Shown here piece by piece: positions 55,070-62,907 of a stretch of 64,000 nucleotides of DNA (within the stretch, counting starts at the first letter, position 1; every line of letters starts with the position of its first letter). This stretch comes from Neobacillus niacini (GTDB lineage: Bacteria > Bacillota > Bacilli > Bacillales > Cytobacillaceae): NCBI RefSeq assembly GCF_023715415.1, contig NZ_JAMBOB010000007.1, forward strand, positions 186,001 through 250,000. The letters are read 5' to 3'. Position numbers and translations under genes: made by a program. The notes under the pieces were generated by a model that saw only the letters and a program-made list of their open reading frames with translations, made no database searches and was not told where the DNA came from.

Positions 55070-55207
55070 GTGGAGCAAGTAATCCCTTTAATTAGTGAGG
55101 TTGGATTCCCAATCATTGTCACCCTCTATCTGCTTTATCGGATTGAATCAAAGCTTGATATGGTGGTCCAGTCGATACAGAACCTTCCAGAGCGAATGAA
55201 GGTATAA
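55070..55207 (+). CDS. YvrJ family small membrane protein
   Basis: 45 residues from GTG, behind AAAGGAGTGAA. The sequence reads MEQVIPLISEVGFPIIVTLY then LLYRIESKLDMVVQSIQNLP; one membrane helix at residues 4-24 followed by an amphipathic tail. This is the classical YvrJ pattern, and it is the third member of the DUF1659-DUF2922-YvrJ cluster. Too short for standard gene lists. Role unknown. Confidence 0.85.
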   Translation: MEQVIPLISEVGFPIIVTLYLLYRIESKLDMVVQSIQNLPERMKV

Positions 55208-55221
55208 AGGTGAATTTGGGT

Positions 55222-55244
55222 GACCGTGGAGACGGTTCTGATGG
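55222..55244 (+). repeat. REP-like element (GACGGTTCT type)
   Basis: GACCGTGGAGACGGTTCTGA, one base off the GACCGTGGGGACGGTTCT word repeated at 60028 and 60061. Shortened or mutated copy. Confidence 0.6.
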
Positions 55245-55257
55245 GTTTTAATTGAGC

Positions 55258-55296
55258 ATTTTTATCCCTTACCTCTTCGAGGTAAGGGATAAAAAT
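55258..55296 (+). terminator. Strong terminator of the DUF1659-DUF2922-YvrJ cluster
   Basis: An 18-bp perfect stem: ATTTTTATCCCTTACCTC, loop TTC, then its complement. It lies 50 bp after yvrJ. A-run on the left and AAAAAT on the right allow bidirectional termination. Confidence 0.85.
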
Positions 55297-55858
55297 AGTG
55301 GTAGTCACCATAAAATGTAGTCAGCAGTGTCGTAGCAAGATAATCCCGAAAGGGATTGAAGGAATCTAGATATTGTCCGTGCCTGTGGTCTAAACGTTAA
55401 ACTAGAATGAACAGTTTTCCACAAATAAGATTAAAGAGTTTATTTTAATGGCCTTGCTGAACCTCCTCAAAAAGCGGTGTATTTCATCTAAAGTACCGTT
55501 AGAAAAAAATGGTTGGTCTCTGAAGATTGTGGAGAGGTTCTGGTGGCTTCCTCATTCAAGTTTTAACTATATATTCTTAGAGTTCACACATTGCTTTGGT
55601 TGAAGGAAGAAAAGAATGATTAAGAACATAAGGCTATATTCACGACAAAAAAATCACTAGAAAACTGCCCAGGTTCGTTTTTATATAAGGGTTCATAGCA
55701 CTTTCAATCAAACGTTTGATTAGCATTTCATATAGTATGCGTGAATCGGGTTATGACAATTACTAGTTTCTATTGTCTATTTTTAAGGAAGTTTTACGTA
55801 CTCTCAACTTTTCTTCGGCAAATTATTCATTTAAAAACAATAGAAAGTTCTCGTATAA
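55297..55858. other. Non-coding region between the YvrJ cluster and duplication copy 2
   Basis: No gene recognised over about 560 bp. Contains the AATCCC-GAAA-GGGATT hairpin (55342-55357), a GTGCCTGTGGTC word shared with 48916, and an operator-like palindrome at 55706. Confidence 0.45.
55706..55721. promoter_or_regulatory. Operator-like palindrome, third copy
   Basis: AATCAAACGTTTGATT, the perfect core of the 20-bp palindrome found at 55876 and 43342, 170 bp before copy 2. Confidence 0.4.
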
Positions 55859-55875
55859 AGGGACTCACTGTCTAT

Positions 55876-55895
55876 CTAATCAAACGTTTGATTAG
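55876..55895. promoter_or_regulatory. Operator-like perfect 20-bp palindrome, copy 2
   Basis: CTAATCAAACGTTTGATTAG is its own reverse complement over all 20 bases. Dimeric-repressor-like. Confidence 0.5.
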
Positions 55896-56044
55896 TGGCA
55901 TTGGGATTATTTAATCGATTGATTAGAATCGCTGTATCTGTTGGCAATGCAGGGTTTGTACCTTCTAAGTGGCGTTGGAAAGTGTCGAAAAGACAATCTA
56001 GTGAAAATGGTGATATTTTATTCGTTTAGTAAATAGATACAAAG

Positions 56045-56083
56045 GAAGGGGCTTCTCCACCTTACGGTGTTAGAAGCCCCTTC
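56045..56083 (-). terminator. GAAGGGGCTTCT hairpin, copy 2
   Basis: GAAGGGGCTTCT pairs perfectly with AGAAGCCCCTTC around a 15-base loop. It is the likely end of the 68-residue gene transcript on the - strand. Confidence 0.6.
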
Positions 56084-56216
56084 TATACCCTTATTAAAGT
56101 ATTATCTCATTCAACCGCCATTTGTGTCCTTCCCGCAAATGACGGCTATTTCAGTTGGAAAAAAGTCTATCTACTATTTACTCAATCCCAATTCAGAGGG
56201 AGTTTTTACTGCTTTG

Positions 56217-56423
56217 CTAGACTTTAAATCCTCTAAAATAATGGGGATACTTTTTTACAATTACCTCAAATAGCCCTTTATCTTTGATGAAGTCTCTTTT
56301 CCAATTGGAACAATTGGCATGAACAATACCGTTAATGCCATCCATATATACAAACTGGCCAGCTTTCAAATCCTTTTTGCAGAATATACAATGGGGTACA
56401 ATTTTTTCTATACTGTGTCTCAT
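56217..56423 (-). CDS. Small CxxC/HxxC zinc-finger protein, copy 2
   Basis: 68 residues, almost identical to the protein at 43683-43889; C12, C15, H35 and C38 are all kept and the differences cluster at the C-terminus (KKYPHYFRGF against NKYPYYFKVF). The ATG follows GAGGTGACC. No known family; a LIM- or treble-clef-like zinc knuckle is the most that can be said. It is downstream of the XRE regulators on the same strand. Confidence 0.75.
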   Translation of the reverse strand: MRHSIEKIVPHCIFCKKDLKAGQFVYMDGINGIVHANCSNWKRDFIKDKGLFEVIVKKYPHYFRGFKV

Positions 56424-56633
56424 AGGTCACCTCTTGTTAACAATACATGACAGTAGTGAGAAAATCCTACTAAGTTCAAATAATACACACATAATTCAAA
56501 TACCTGAGTAAAATCCTTCTACCCCTAGGTTATTTTTTAATGGAAAACTCCACACATTTATCTTTATGTGTATGTGTTCGGATCTCCTCTAAATCTCATT
56601 TACTTTTCCAAAGTTGTAATGATAATCGTACGT

Positions 56634-56909
56634 TCACTTTTCCACTTTTGGTCTAGTGAATTCCTGTTCAAATAAACTATCGAAGTCAACACTTTGTCTT
56701 ACTTTTTTTATAAGATCCTCTGGTAGCATGCCTAAGCCCAAAGCAAGTTTAAAGATGGTATAGAGTGATGGAGCCTTTATGTTCCTTTCAATCTCACTTA
56801 TATAGCTACGATCTAAGTTGATGTTATTAGCCAGTTTTTCTTGAGTCAATCCTTTTGCTTTGCGTAAGGTGCGAATCACTTTTCCTATGTAAATGGTTTT
56901 TTCTTTCAA
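56634..56909 (-). CDS. XRE-family HTH transcriptional regulator (91 aa)
   Basis: 91 residues from TTG at 56909, behind AAAAAGGAGAA. Helix-turn-helix: IGKVIRTLRKAKGLTQEKLA, NNINLDRSYISEIERN, then SLYTIFKLALGLGM. It is clearly related to the XRE protein at 56988 (LDRSYIS, PSLYTI and LA.GL in the same places), so the pair is a tandem duplication. Such small SinR-like proteins often act as dimeric repressors; the target is unknown. Confidence 0.88.
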   Translation of the reverse strand: MKEKTIYIGKVIRTLRKAKGLTQEKLANNINLDRSYISEIERNIKAPSLYTIFKLALGLGMLPEDLIKKVRQSVDFDSLFEQEFTRPKVEK

Positions 56910-56987
56910 GGAAATTCTCCTTTTTAAAACCATTAGATAACTAGGAATGTTTTTACTCTACGGGCTATAGCCCACAAACCGCCTCGT

Positions 56988-57293
56988 TTAATAAAAATGG
57001 GGTTCTTTGTAGCAATCTGGATCACAGAAATCGCTTGCTGGGCCACTTTTATCTAAATCGAATACTGGACTTTTTTCCATTTCCATCATCACTTCTGAAG
57101 GTTTTATATCAAGCCCGGTAGCAAGGGCTAATATAGTATAAAGACTAGGCAGTTTAAGATTTCTTTCAAGAATACTAATATAGGAACGGTCTAGCCCGCT
57201 CAGGTCCGCAAGTTTTTCTTGGGATAAATCCCGTTCCTTTCGCAGTCTTTTTAATGCCTTTCCAAAATCTAGGTGTGAATTATAAATCACCAA
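56988..57293 (-). CDS. XRE-family HTH transcriptional regulator (101 aa)
   Basis: 101 residues from TTG at 57293, behind AAAGGAGGAGTT. Helix-turn-helix: FGKALKRLRKERDLSQEKLA, LSGLDRSYISILERN, PSLYTILALATGLD. The acidic C-terminal tail ends in a short Cys-rich CDPDC. It is paralogous to the neighbour at 56634 and lies 41 bp downstream of comK on the same strand, so it may be co-transcribed with it. Confidence 0.88.
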   Translation of the reverse strand: MVIYNSHLDFGKALKRLRKERDLSQEKLADLSGLDRSYISILERNLKLPSLYTILALATGLDIKPSEVMMEMEKSPVFDLDKSGPASDFCDPDCYKEPHFY

Positions 57294-57334
57294 GGAACTC
57301 CTCCTTTGAATAGTAGATATCAACTATAGGTTTT

Positions 57335-57862
57335 TCATTTTTTGTTTTCTTCTTTTAAGATATCAAAATTATACTTGCCTGATTTCTCTCTAAGAAGCTG
57401 ATGTTTATTGGGCGGTTCCAGATAAAAAAGGAGGGGACTAGCTTGGATTCCTCTTTCCGTTGTAAGGCGTTTTAATTGATTGGCTGTCTGAAGTTTATTG
57501 TTAAAGGCAGTTAATTTTGCATCGACAATCATGAAATGGCCATTGCTTAATGCTACCGCCGTCTTGTTGCCAATTGCTTTGGTGTTGATAATATGTTCGG
57601 GATTAAACCAAATGCAGTCATGTTTTTGTGGTGATACGCTAGGAAAAAGGCACACGCTTTGATACGGATTCACAATGATAGGACATTTCACTGTCTTATT
57701 AAGAATGAATTTTGCCCCTGTCATTGCTCCCCGTAAATCAAAGCCTATGTATTTTAATGTATCGTCTAGTACATTTAGTGGCGCTCTATCTACTAGTAAA
57801 GTTGTTTTTTCTACCATAATCCTGGAACATAGATTTCCATGTTGGTCATATTCACCCATCAT
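57335..57862 (-). CDS. comK: ComK-family competence transcription factor (start codon region altered)
   Basis: 175 residues from the ATG at 57862. Regions align with B. subtilis ComK: GNLCSRIMVEKTTLLVDRAP, NPYQSVCLFPSVSPQKHDCI and ANQLKRLTTER. ComK binds A/T-box promoters of DNA-uptake genes. The frame is open for 14 more codons upstream (FYINKKVIL aligns with the ComK N-terminus), and AAAGGAG lies where a start near 57904 would give 189 residues, the normal size, but the codon there is GTT. It may be translated poorly from the ATG or be inactive. Confidence 0.85.
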   Translation of the reverse strand: MMGEYDQHGNLCSRIMVEKTTLLVDRAPLNVLDDTLKYIGFDLRGAMTGAKFILNKTVKCPIIVNPYQSVCLFPSVSPQKHDCIWFNPEHIINTKAIGNKTAVALSNGHFMIVDAKLTAFNNKLQTANQLKRLTTERGIQASPLLFYLEPPNKHQLLREKSGKYNFDILKEENKK

Positions 57863-57904
57863 AAGTATTACTTTCTTATTAATATAGAAATTTTTATTAT
57901 TAAC

Positions 57905-58124
57905 AGTTCTCCACTCCTTTGGATAATAAGTTTGAAAAAGGTTTCCTTCCTGCTATTTTGAGAGGCTATGTAAGCGATTACCCTACAATTCTATTAAACA
58001 GTAAATAGGAAATTTTTACCGCAGACTATAGTGAACAGGATTCGCTATAATTCGAGTAAATTTGACGGAAATGCGACAGTTTTTTTGTTTCCGTCCCTTT
58101 CGTGTTCTAAAATGCAATAAACCT
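57905..58124. other. comK upstream region
   Basis: Holds the orphan ribosome binding site AAAGGAG (57914-57920, - strand). AT-rich; A/T-box pairs (AAAA-N5-TTTT) recognised by ComK could not be placed with certainty. No terminator for the HTH gene stood out. Confidence 0.35.
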
Positions 58125-58967
58125 TTATTCATTTGGCTGGAGCCAGTCCCAGTCGGGGTCTATACCATCGATAAAAGCAAGGGATATATGTGTTTTAATC
58201 CCCAATGCAGCTATTTTTTCTAGATATATTTTCATGAATTTGTTGGTTAAGATTCCATAAAAGTAAGCAATCGGATTTTTTACAAGATTGGTCATTTTAA
58301 TCTTTCGAATCAGTTGTCGGAAGGCTTGGATCGATATGTCTAGTGTACCCTCTGTGTCATTTGTACAATCAAAGCGAAAAGTAGCAATTTGTACCATCTT
58401 CCAAAATTCTTCAATGGTTTTTGCATCGGAAAAAAAGCACTTTACCAGCTCGATAAAGGGTTGTGGAACCCGGCTGTTTACATAGGAATAATCTAATGTT
58501 GACGGTTCTTCGCAACGTTTATTTATCTTTTGATTATTTATTTTAATAAGATTACTAGTTTTATTTTGGTGGTTCATTTTTTCCTCTTTGGGTAGTTCAT
58601 TCGATGGAAAACGATTAAATTGATATAAATTACTAGACTGCGAGCCGTTCTTCCTTTCTGTTTCAAAGACTGTGATAATCCCAAATGCTTTTGCTTTCAA
58701 AATCATTCGTTTAAAGGTAGATCTTGATATGCCATTATCTTGGTAATGGTCGTGAATTGATTTTAAGAGTGTCCCAATTTTGGCATTGCAAACGCCGGGG
58801 ATTTTGGCTGCAAACCGCACGAGCCTTTTTAATCCGACCAGTTCCCCCTTAGTAAAATCATGCTTGTGTTCTACTAACCACATTTCCATATGATGATTAA
58901 ATTCCTGAAGGGAACTGAATTGCGAGAACTGCTTAAATTCCCTAGTGTTACTTGATTTTATACTCAC
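58125..58967 (-). CDS. HTH-domain protein of unknown function
   Basis: 280 residues. The N-terminal half (FKQFSQFSSLQEFNHHMEMW, then GELVGLKRLVRFAAKIPGV) leads to a winged-helix-like segment ISRSTFKRMILKAKAFGIIT. A linker rich in Asn and Lys follows. The C-terminal half (about 180-280) is helical, with PIAYFYGILTNKFMKIYLE as in replication-associated HTH proteins. The start was set at GTG 58967, about 11 bp from GAAAGGG. It lies between comK and a small sigma factor, all on -. Role in that regulatory group is inferred. Confidence 0.6.
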   Translation of the reverse strand: MSIKSSNTREFKQFSQFSSLQEFNHHMEMWLVEHKHDFTKGELVGLKRLVRFAAKIPGVCNAKIGTLLKSIHDHYQDNGISRSTFKRMILKAKAFGIITVFETERKNGSQSSNLYQFNRFPSNELPKEEKMNHQNKTSNLIKINNQKINKRCEEPSTLDYSYVNSRVPQPFIELVKCFFSDAKTIEEFWKMVQIATFRFDCTNDTEGTLDISIQAFRQLIRKIKMTNLVKNPIAYFYGILTNKFMKIYLEKIAALGIKTHISLAFIDGIDPDWDWLQPNE

Positions 58968-59336
58968 GATTACTAACACCCTTTCATGACATAGCCTAGT
59001 TTACGTTTTCCTTCGTGATGGCTTTATGTTTTGTGGTGGCTCACGATCGGTACTTCAACCATAACGAGATTGGCTAAATAAATCGAACTGCGCTTTTCTA
59101 TTCTTGAGTGCATTTCTAGAGCAAAATGTAAAAAAATGCCTTCAAAAGTGATTTTTGCTCGCGATTTATGTATTTTGGTGCCATTCACTACTGATATTGG
59201 AGTCAGACCCCTACTTCCTTGTACCATTAGTGGATACTTTTTGATTATTGTCCAATTCTGTGAGGGTTGTTGAAGAAATCTAGTAGACCGGGGCAGTTTT
59301 GTTCATAAACACACTGCCCAGATCGTAATGATGTTG
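58968..59336. other. Gap between the HTH gene and the sigma gene
   Basis: 369 bp. Contains a stretch with AGTCAGACCCCT (59201-59212), a word typical of dispersed Bacillus repeats, and a hairpin GGGCAGT (59291) / ACTGCCC (59313) that may terminate the sigma gene on -. A 67-codon - frame covering the repeat is not convincing. Confidence 0.45.
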
Positions 59337-59828
59337 TTAATGATTCTTTACAACCTTTTCCTTCAATTTTCTTAGTGCCCCTAATTTCCATTGCTTAACG
59401 GCAGATAAAGTCACCCTCTGTCTTTCTGCTATTTCTTTAGTGGATCGTTCATTTATATAAGATTCAATTACCCATGTTGCTTCTCTTTCCGTTAGGCCAT
59501 CGCAATAGGATTGGATGGTCTCTTTCTCAAGAAAAAGTGGTGATTCCTGACCTTCAATCCTATCCCAGAATTCCTCCTTCTGTGGAACAATGTTTCTTTC
59601 CATGTAAAGGTTGGTCCGTGTCATTTCAGATAACATTTTTCCTTTAATTGAGGTGTAAGCGTAATTCGAAAAGTTGCCTTTTCGTTCGTCGAAGGATTGT
59701 GCAGCCTCCCAAAGTGCAATTAATCCTGTCTGATAGAATTCTTGTTGATTTTTATAGATGTGCAGGGAATGCATAATCTTATGAATCATCGGCTGATACT
59801 GTACTACTAATTCGTCAAAGCTCTCCAC
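59337..59828 (-). CDS. Small sigma-70 family factor
   Basis: 163 residues. Region 2: YQTGLIALWEAAQSFDERKG and FSNYAYTSIKGKMLSEMTRT. Region 4: LTEREATWVIESYINERSTK, EIAERQRVTLSAVKQWK, a helix-turn-helix contacting -35. Size as in ECF or ComX/SigH-like factors; no region 1.1 or 3. No anti-sigma gene is adjacent. Nearness to comK and two XRE genes suggests a competence or stress regulon, but this is inference. Confidence 0.85.
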   Translation of the reverse strand: MESFDELVVQYQPMIHKIMHSLHIYKNQQEFYQTGLIALWEAAQSFDERKGNFSNYAYTSIKGKMLSEMTRTNLYMERNIVPQKEEFWDRIEGQESPLFLEKETIQSYCDGLTEREATWVIESYINERSTKEIAERQRVTLSAVKQWKLGALRKLKEKVVKNH

Positions 59829-59968
59829 TGGTAAAGTCCTTCAGGCAGCGCGCTTCCGATATATTCCTAGGTAGCCTTACCATAAACCATTCAAAGAGAA
59901 CCATCGAATCACAGAAAATCGAATTTAACATAGAAAAATAGACTTAAAGAGTGAAAATTTGAATCAAA

Positions 59969-60829
59969 TTGGAACAACATGTCCCAAATATGATTAGTGT
60001 TTTGAAAGGTATAAGAGATAATTTTGTGATCGTGGGGACGGTTCTGGTGGTCTTTAATTTGACCGTGGGGACGGTTCTAGTGGTCAGAAATCCAGAAACC
60101 CCTTGTGAATGTGGGATACCACTTAGATATCAATATATTGTAAGACATAGATCTACCAATCAGATTCGTCGTTTTGGAATTACTCATTTTGAAGAACATA
60201 CTGGTCTATCTGTATCATTAATTGTTGCGATTAAGAAGGGATTTACACAGATTGATTATGAACGTGATGAATTATTAAATAAGATTGCCGATGGATGGTC
60301 AATTCTAGACCATGTCCCCAATATTCCTAGTGATTTAAAGTTAGCAAAGGATATACAGCAGCACTTAGATGCTAATGTCCCTTTACTAGAGAGACAACTC
60401 AACAGACTAATAAGAGATATACGTCTCTATCAAGAAAAAGACGAAAGTAATTATGTTACTAACTTTAAGGCTACAAAAATGAATGTTTCTGATGTGACTG
60501 TAGAGAAATATGAGAACCAAGAATCCCTGGATTTATTCGGAGAAACGATCAAGGAAGTTCCTAAACAAATTCATATAAGAAAGACAGGTGATTCCCGCTT
60601 TTTTCAAGCAATAAATGGTTACTTGGATGAGGGAGTAACAAGCGTCAGAGTAATATGTGAACTACTCATAAAGCATAATGGAGCAGAGAAAGAAAGATAC
60701 CTAACGGGGAAACCAAGAATCTATCCTGGAGTCTGCCAATACCTTGAACAATTAGTCTATGATGATAAAGTCTCTTTGATTGAAGTTAATGGTAAAGAAG
60801 ATCGAATCTATCAAATAGTTGGGAGGTAG
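59969..60829 (+). CDS. DUF3895-like protein, partner of the PLD-ATPase
   Basis: Up to 286 residues from TTG, or 249 from GTG at 60080. The C-terminal 90 residues (DSRFFQAINGYLDEGVTSVR and KPRIYPGVCQYLEQLVYDDK) resemble DUF3895. The mid part has a small Cys motif TPCECGIPLRYQYIV and FGITHFEEHTGLSV. The first 37 residues (VGTVLVV repeated) are only the translation of two REP-like repeats, so the native N-terminus was probably displaced. It is followed after 5 bp by the nuclease-ATPase gene. Confidence 0.6.
   Translation: MEQHVPNMISVLKGIRDNFVIVGTVLVVFNLTVGTVLVVRNPETPCECGIPLRYQYIVRHRSTNQIRRFGITHFEEHTGLSVSLIVAIKKGFTQIDYERDELLNKIADGWSILDHVPNIPSDLKLAKDIQQHLDANVPLLERQLNRLIRDIRLYQEKDESNYVTNFKATKMNVSDVTVEKYENQESLDLFGETIKEVPKQIHIRKTGDSRFFQAINGYLDEGVTSVRVICELLIKHNGAEKERYLTGKPRIYPGVCQYLEQLVYDDKVSLIEVNGKEDRIYQIVGR
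60028..60085 (+). repeat. Tandem REP-like repeats inside the DUF3895-like reading frame
   Basis: GATCGTGGGGACGGTTCTGG at 60028 and GACCGTGGGGACGGTTCTAG at 60061, period 33 bp, each ending TGGTC. Same word as at 62950 and, mutated, 55222; inverted forms at 62993 and 63144. Confidence 0.75.
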
Positions 60830-60834
60830 ACCAA

Positions 60835-62907
60835 TTGTTAGACTATCAGACTTCGCTTTTTGAAGAGGAAGAGTTACCTAAGAAAAATGTCTCATATCTT
60901 CATATCTTGAAAGATATGAAACCTATACAAATGACAACAAAGGAAATTTTCGACACAGACAATTACCAGGAACTTTGTGCAGTCACATATGTCGCATCAC
61001 CAACTTATTTTTTTAATAAGACTAAGGATTTTATTAAAGTGGATTTGGTTATGGGGATTGATGACAGTAGAGTAGCTGGAGGATTTACTGAAGGTCTTTT
61101 AACAAAATTTAATTATGAGGTGAGACTAAATTTCTGGAATGAGCTTGACCAAGATATTAGAAGTAAATTTCTTAAGGAGCGCTGTTCTATCCGATATGCA
61201 GCAAATAATGTTGCGATACACTCAAAAATATATTTACTAAAAGGGGAGAAAGGAACAAGATGCATCATTGGTTCCGCAAACTTTACTGCAAATGCTTTTG
61301 AATCTAGGCCGCAATTTGAAGATATCCTAATATTTGATAACAATCAGGAACTATATAACATGTACATGGAAAGATTCAAGGAGTTAAAAACTTTTACCGA
61401 TGATTTTATACCTGAAAGAATAAAGAGAGGTACTATCGAACAGGTATTGGTGAATGATCCAGAAACTATTGCAGAAATAATTAGGGACGAAACATTGGGT
61501 ACGAAAATTAAATTTCACATTACAGAAGAACAAATGGAAGAGATTTCACTAGTTCCTGAAATAAAAAATAGTATTAGAGAAGAAAATGAGAAAGTTAAGC
61601 AAATTATTGAGCTTGTTACAAAAAGAGATAATAAGAATGGTGTTAGAGTACCAGTCTCAAAAGGACAGTTTGAAAAGAAGATTCCTGCAATTAAAACGGT
61701 AATAAGTAGAACAAATAAAAATAGCCAAGATCTGGATTTACGTAAAATGTTAATTTGTAACCCTAGCAATAACCTACTATATACATCCTTTCAAAAGGAA
61801 AATGAAGTTCAACAGAATGAACTTATTTTGGTTTCTAAAGAGTTAGAAAAAGAAGATATAAAAGACAGATTATTGTTATTGCATAGTTTTATTGATGCCT
61901 ATAAAACATTTACCTTGAAAGAAGACCCGAGGAATCAAGCAAGAATATATGAGGTCTTTTTATATGGCTTTATGTCTGCATATTTATGGAAAGCACGAGA
62001 ACATTATGCATTACATGAAGGTAGGGAAGGTTCACGTAGGGATATATCTCCTTTCTTAATTATTGCTGGTAGAAGTATGTCTGGAAAAACAACAGCTTTA
62101 GAGTTTTTAGGAAGGCTGTTAGGAGGAAATGGTCCAAATTTTATTTCTTATGAAAGCTTAAAAAGTGCCAATACACTAGAAGATTTTTTTGAGAGTGAAA
62201 ATCTTCACCCAATATTAATTGATGAAATTAACTTATCCTTTTTTACGGGGAAGCGTGGTGAAAGGATAATTAAGTTTGTAAGTAACCAACTAGCGGGTAA
62301 GCACCCAGTTCTAATAGGTACAACTAATGCATCTGGTTTTAATATACCAGCACAAGCAACCTCAAGAATCTATTACCTTCAGATTGAAAATACATTTGAT
62401 AAACACAAGAAAACAGAGTCTTCCGCCTACCTGCATAATATCCTACAACAAGTTGATAATAAATTATTTGGCGACTTTACATATAGATTAAGTAACAGAA
62501 TAATAAATGATAAGAAATTCTATGATCCCAAAGACAACTTAACGGTTGCACGTGAAATTTTCAGAAACTACTATAAAATTTGTGGTTTAGAAGTACCTAA
62601 TTATTTCCCTAATGAACCTTTTAATGACTATGATGACCGCGGAAAGCTAATCTGGAAAGAACTGTTTAGAAGCTATAAAGATGCGTTTGAAATCCGATCC
62701 GACAATACTATAAGTATAAAAATTGAGAACTTTAGTGGGAATATAAAAGAGCGTCAAACTAAAATTAACTACCTACCGATTGAGTGTATTATTGAAGACG
62801 AACCAGTCCTTGTGGTTAAAAGAGATATATTCTTTAGTTTTATTGATTTAGATAATGGGGAAAGGAATATTTTTAATAAGATAAAGAAACTATTTAGTAA
62901 ATCATAA
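60835..62907 (+). CDS. Phospholipase-D-like nuclease fused to a P-loop ATPase
   Basis: 690 residues. An N-terminal PLD-type domain (about residues 30-190) has one HKD-like motif, AIHSKIYLLKGEKGTRCIIG followed by SANFT. A central linker is helical and charged (about 200-340). The C-terminal P-loop ATPase has GRSMSGKTTALEFLG (Walker A, about 413) and PILIDEINLSF (Walker B). The TTG start is 8 bp after GGGAGG. A nuclease joined to an NTPase, with a small partner gene, is typical of phage-defence or plasmid-control systems. No established name; function inferred only. Confidence 0.75.
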   Translation: MLDYQTSLFEEEELPKKNVSYLHILKDMKPIQMTTKEIFDTDNYQELCAVTYVASPTYFFNKTKDFIKVDLVMGIDDSRVAGGFTEGLLTKFNYEVRLNFWNELDQDIRSKFLKERCSIRYAANNVAIHSKIYLLKGEKGTRCIIGSANFTANAFESRPQFEDILIFDNNQELYNMYMERFKELKTFTDDFIPERIKRGTIEQVLVNDPETIAEIIRDETLGTKIKFHITEEQMEEISLVPEIKNSIREENEKVKQIIELVTKRDNKNGVRVPVSKGQFEKKIPAIKTVISRTNKNSQDLDLRKMLICNPSNNLLYTSFQKENEVQQNELILVSKELEKEDIKDRLLLLHSFIDAYKTFTLKEDPRNQARIYEVFLYGFMSAYLWKAREHYALHEGREGSRRDISPFLIIAGRSMSGKTTALEFLGRLLGGNGPNFISYESLKSANTLEDFFESENLHPILIDEINLSFFTGKRGERIIKFVSNQLAGKHPVLIGTTNASGFNIPAQATSRIYYLQIENTFDKHKKTESSAYLHNILQQVDNKLFGDFTYRLSNRIINDKKFYDPKDNLTVAREIFRNYYKICGLEVPNYFPNEPFNDYDDRGKLIWKELFRSYKDAFEIRSDNTISIKIENFSGNIKERQTKINYLPIECIIEDEPVLVVKRDIFFSFIDLDNGERNIFNKIKKLFSKS

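Larger units (their letters stand above)
55859..56518. repeat. Direct duplication, copy 2
   Basis: The counterpart of 43325-43985. The palindrome, hairpin and 68-residue gene keep the same order and spacing. See copy 1 for details. Confidence 0.85.

Noticed and set aside
59024..59227. 67-codon frame on the - strand
   Set aside because: It runs through a dispersed-repeat word (AGTCAGACCCCT) and has no ribosome binding site or family resemblance.
60028..60085. Possible CRISPR-like array
   Set aside because: Only two units with 33-bp period and no distinct spacers; they match the dispersed REP family instead.
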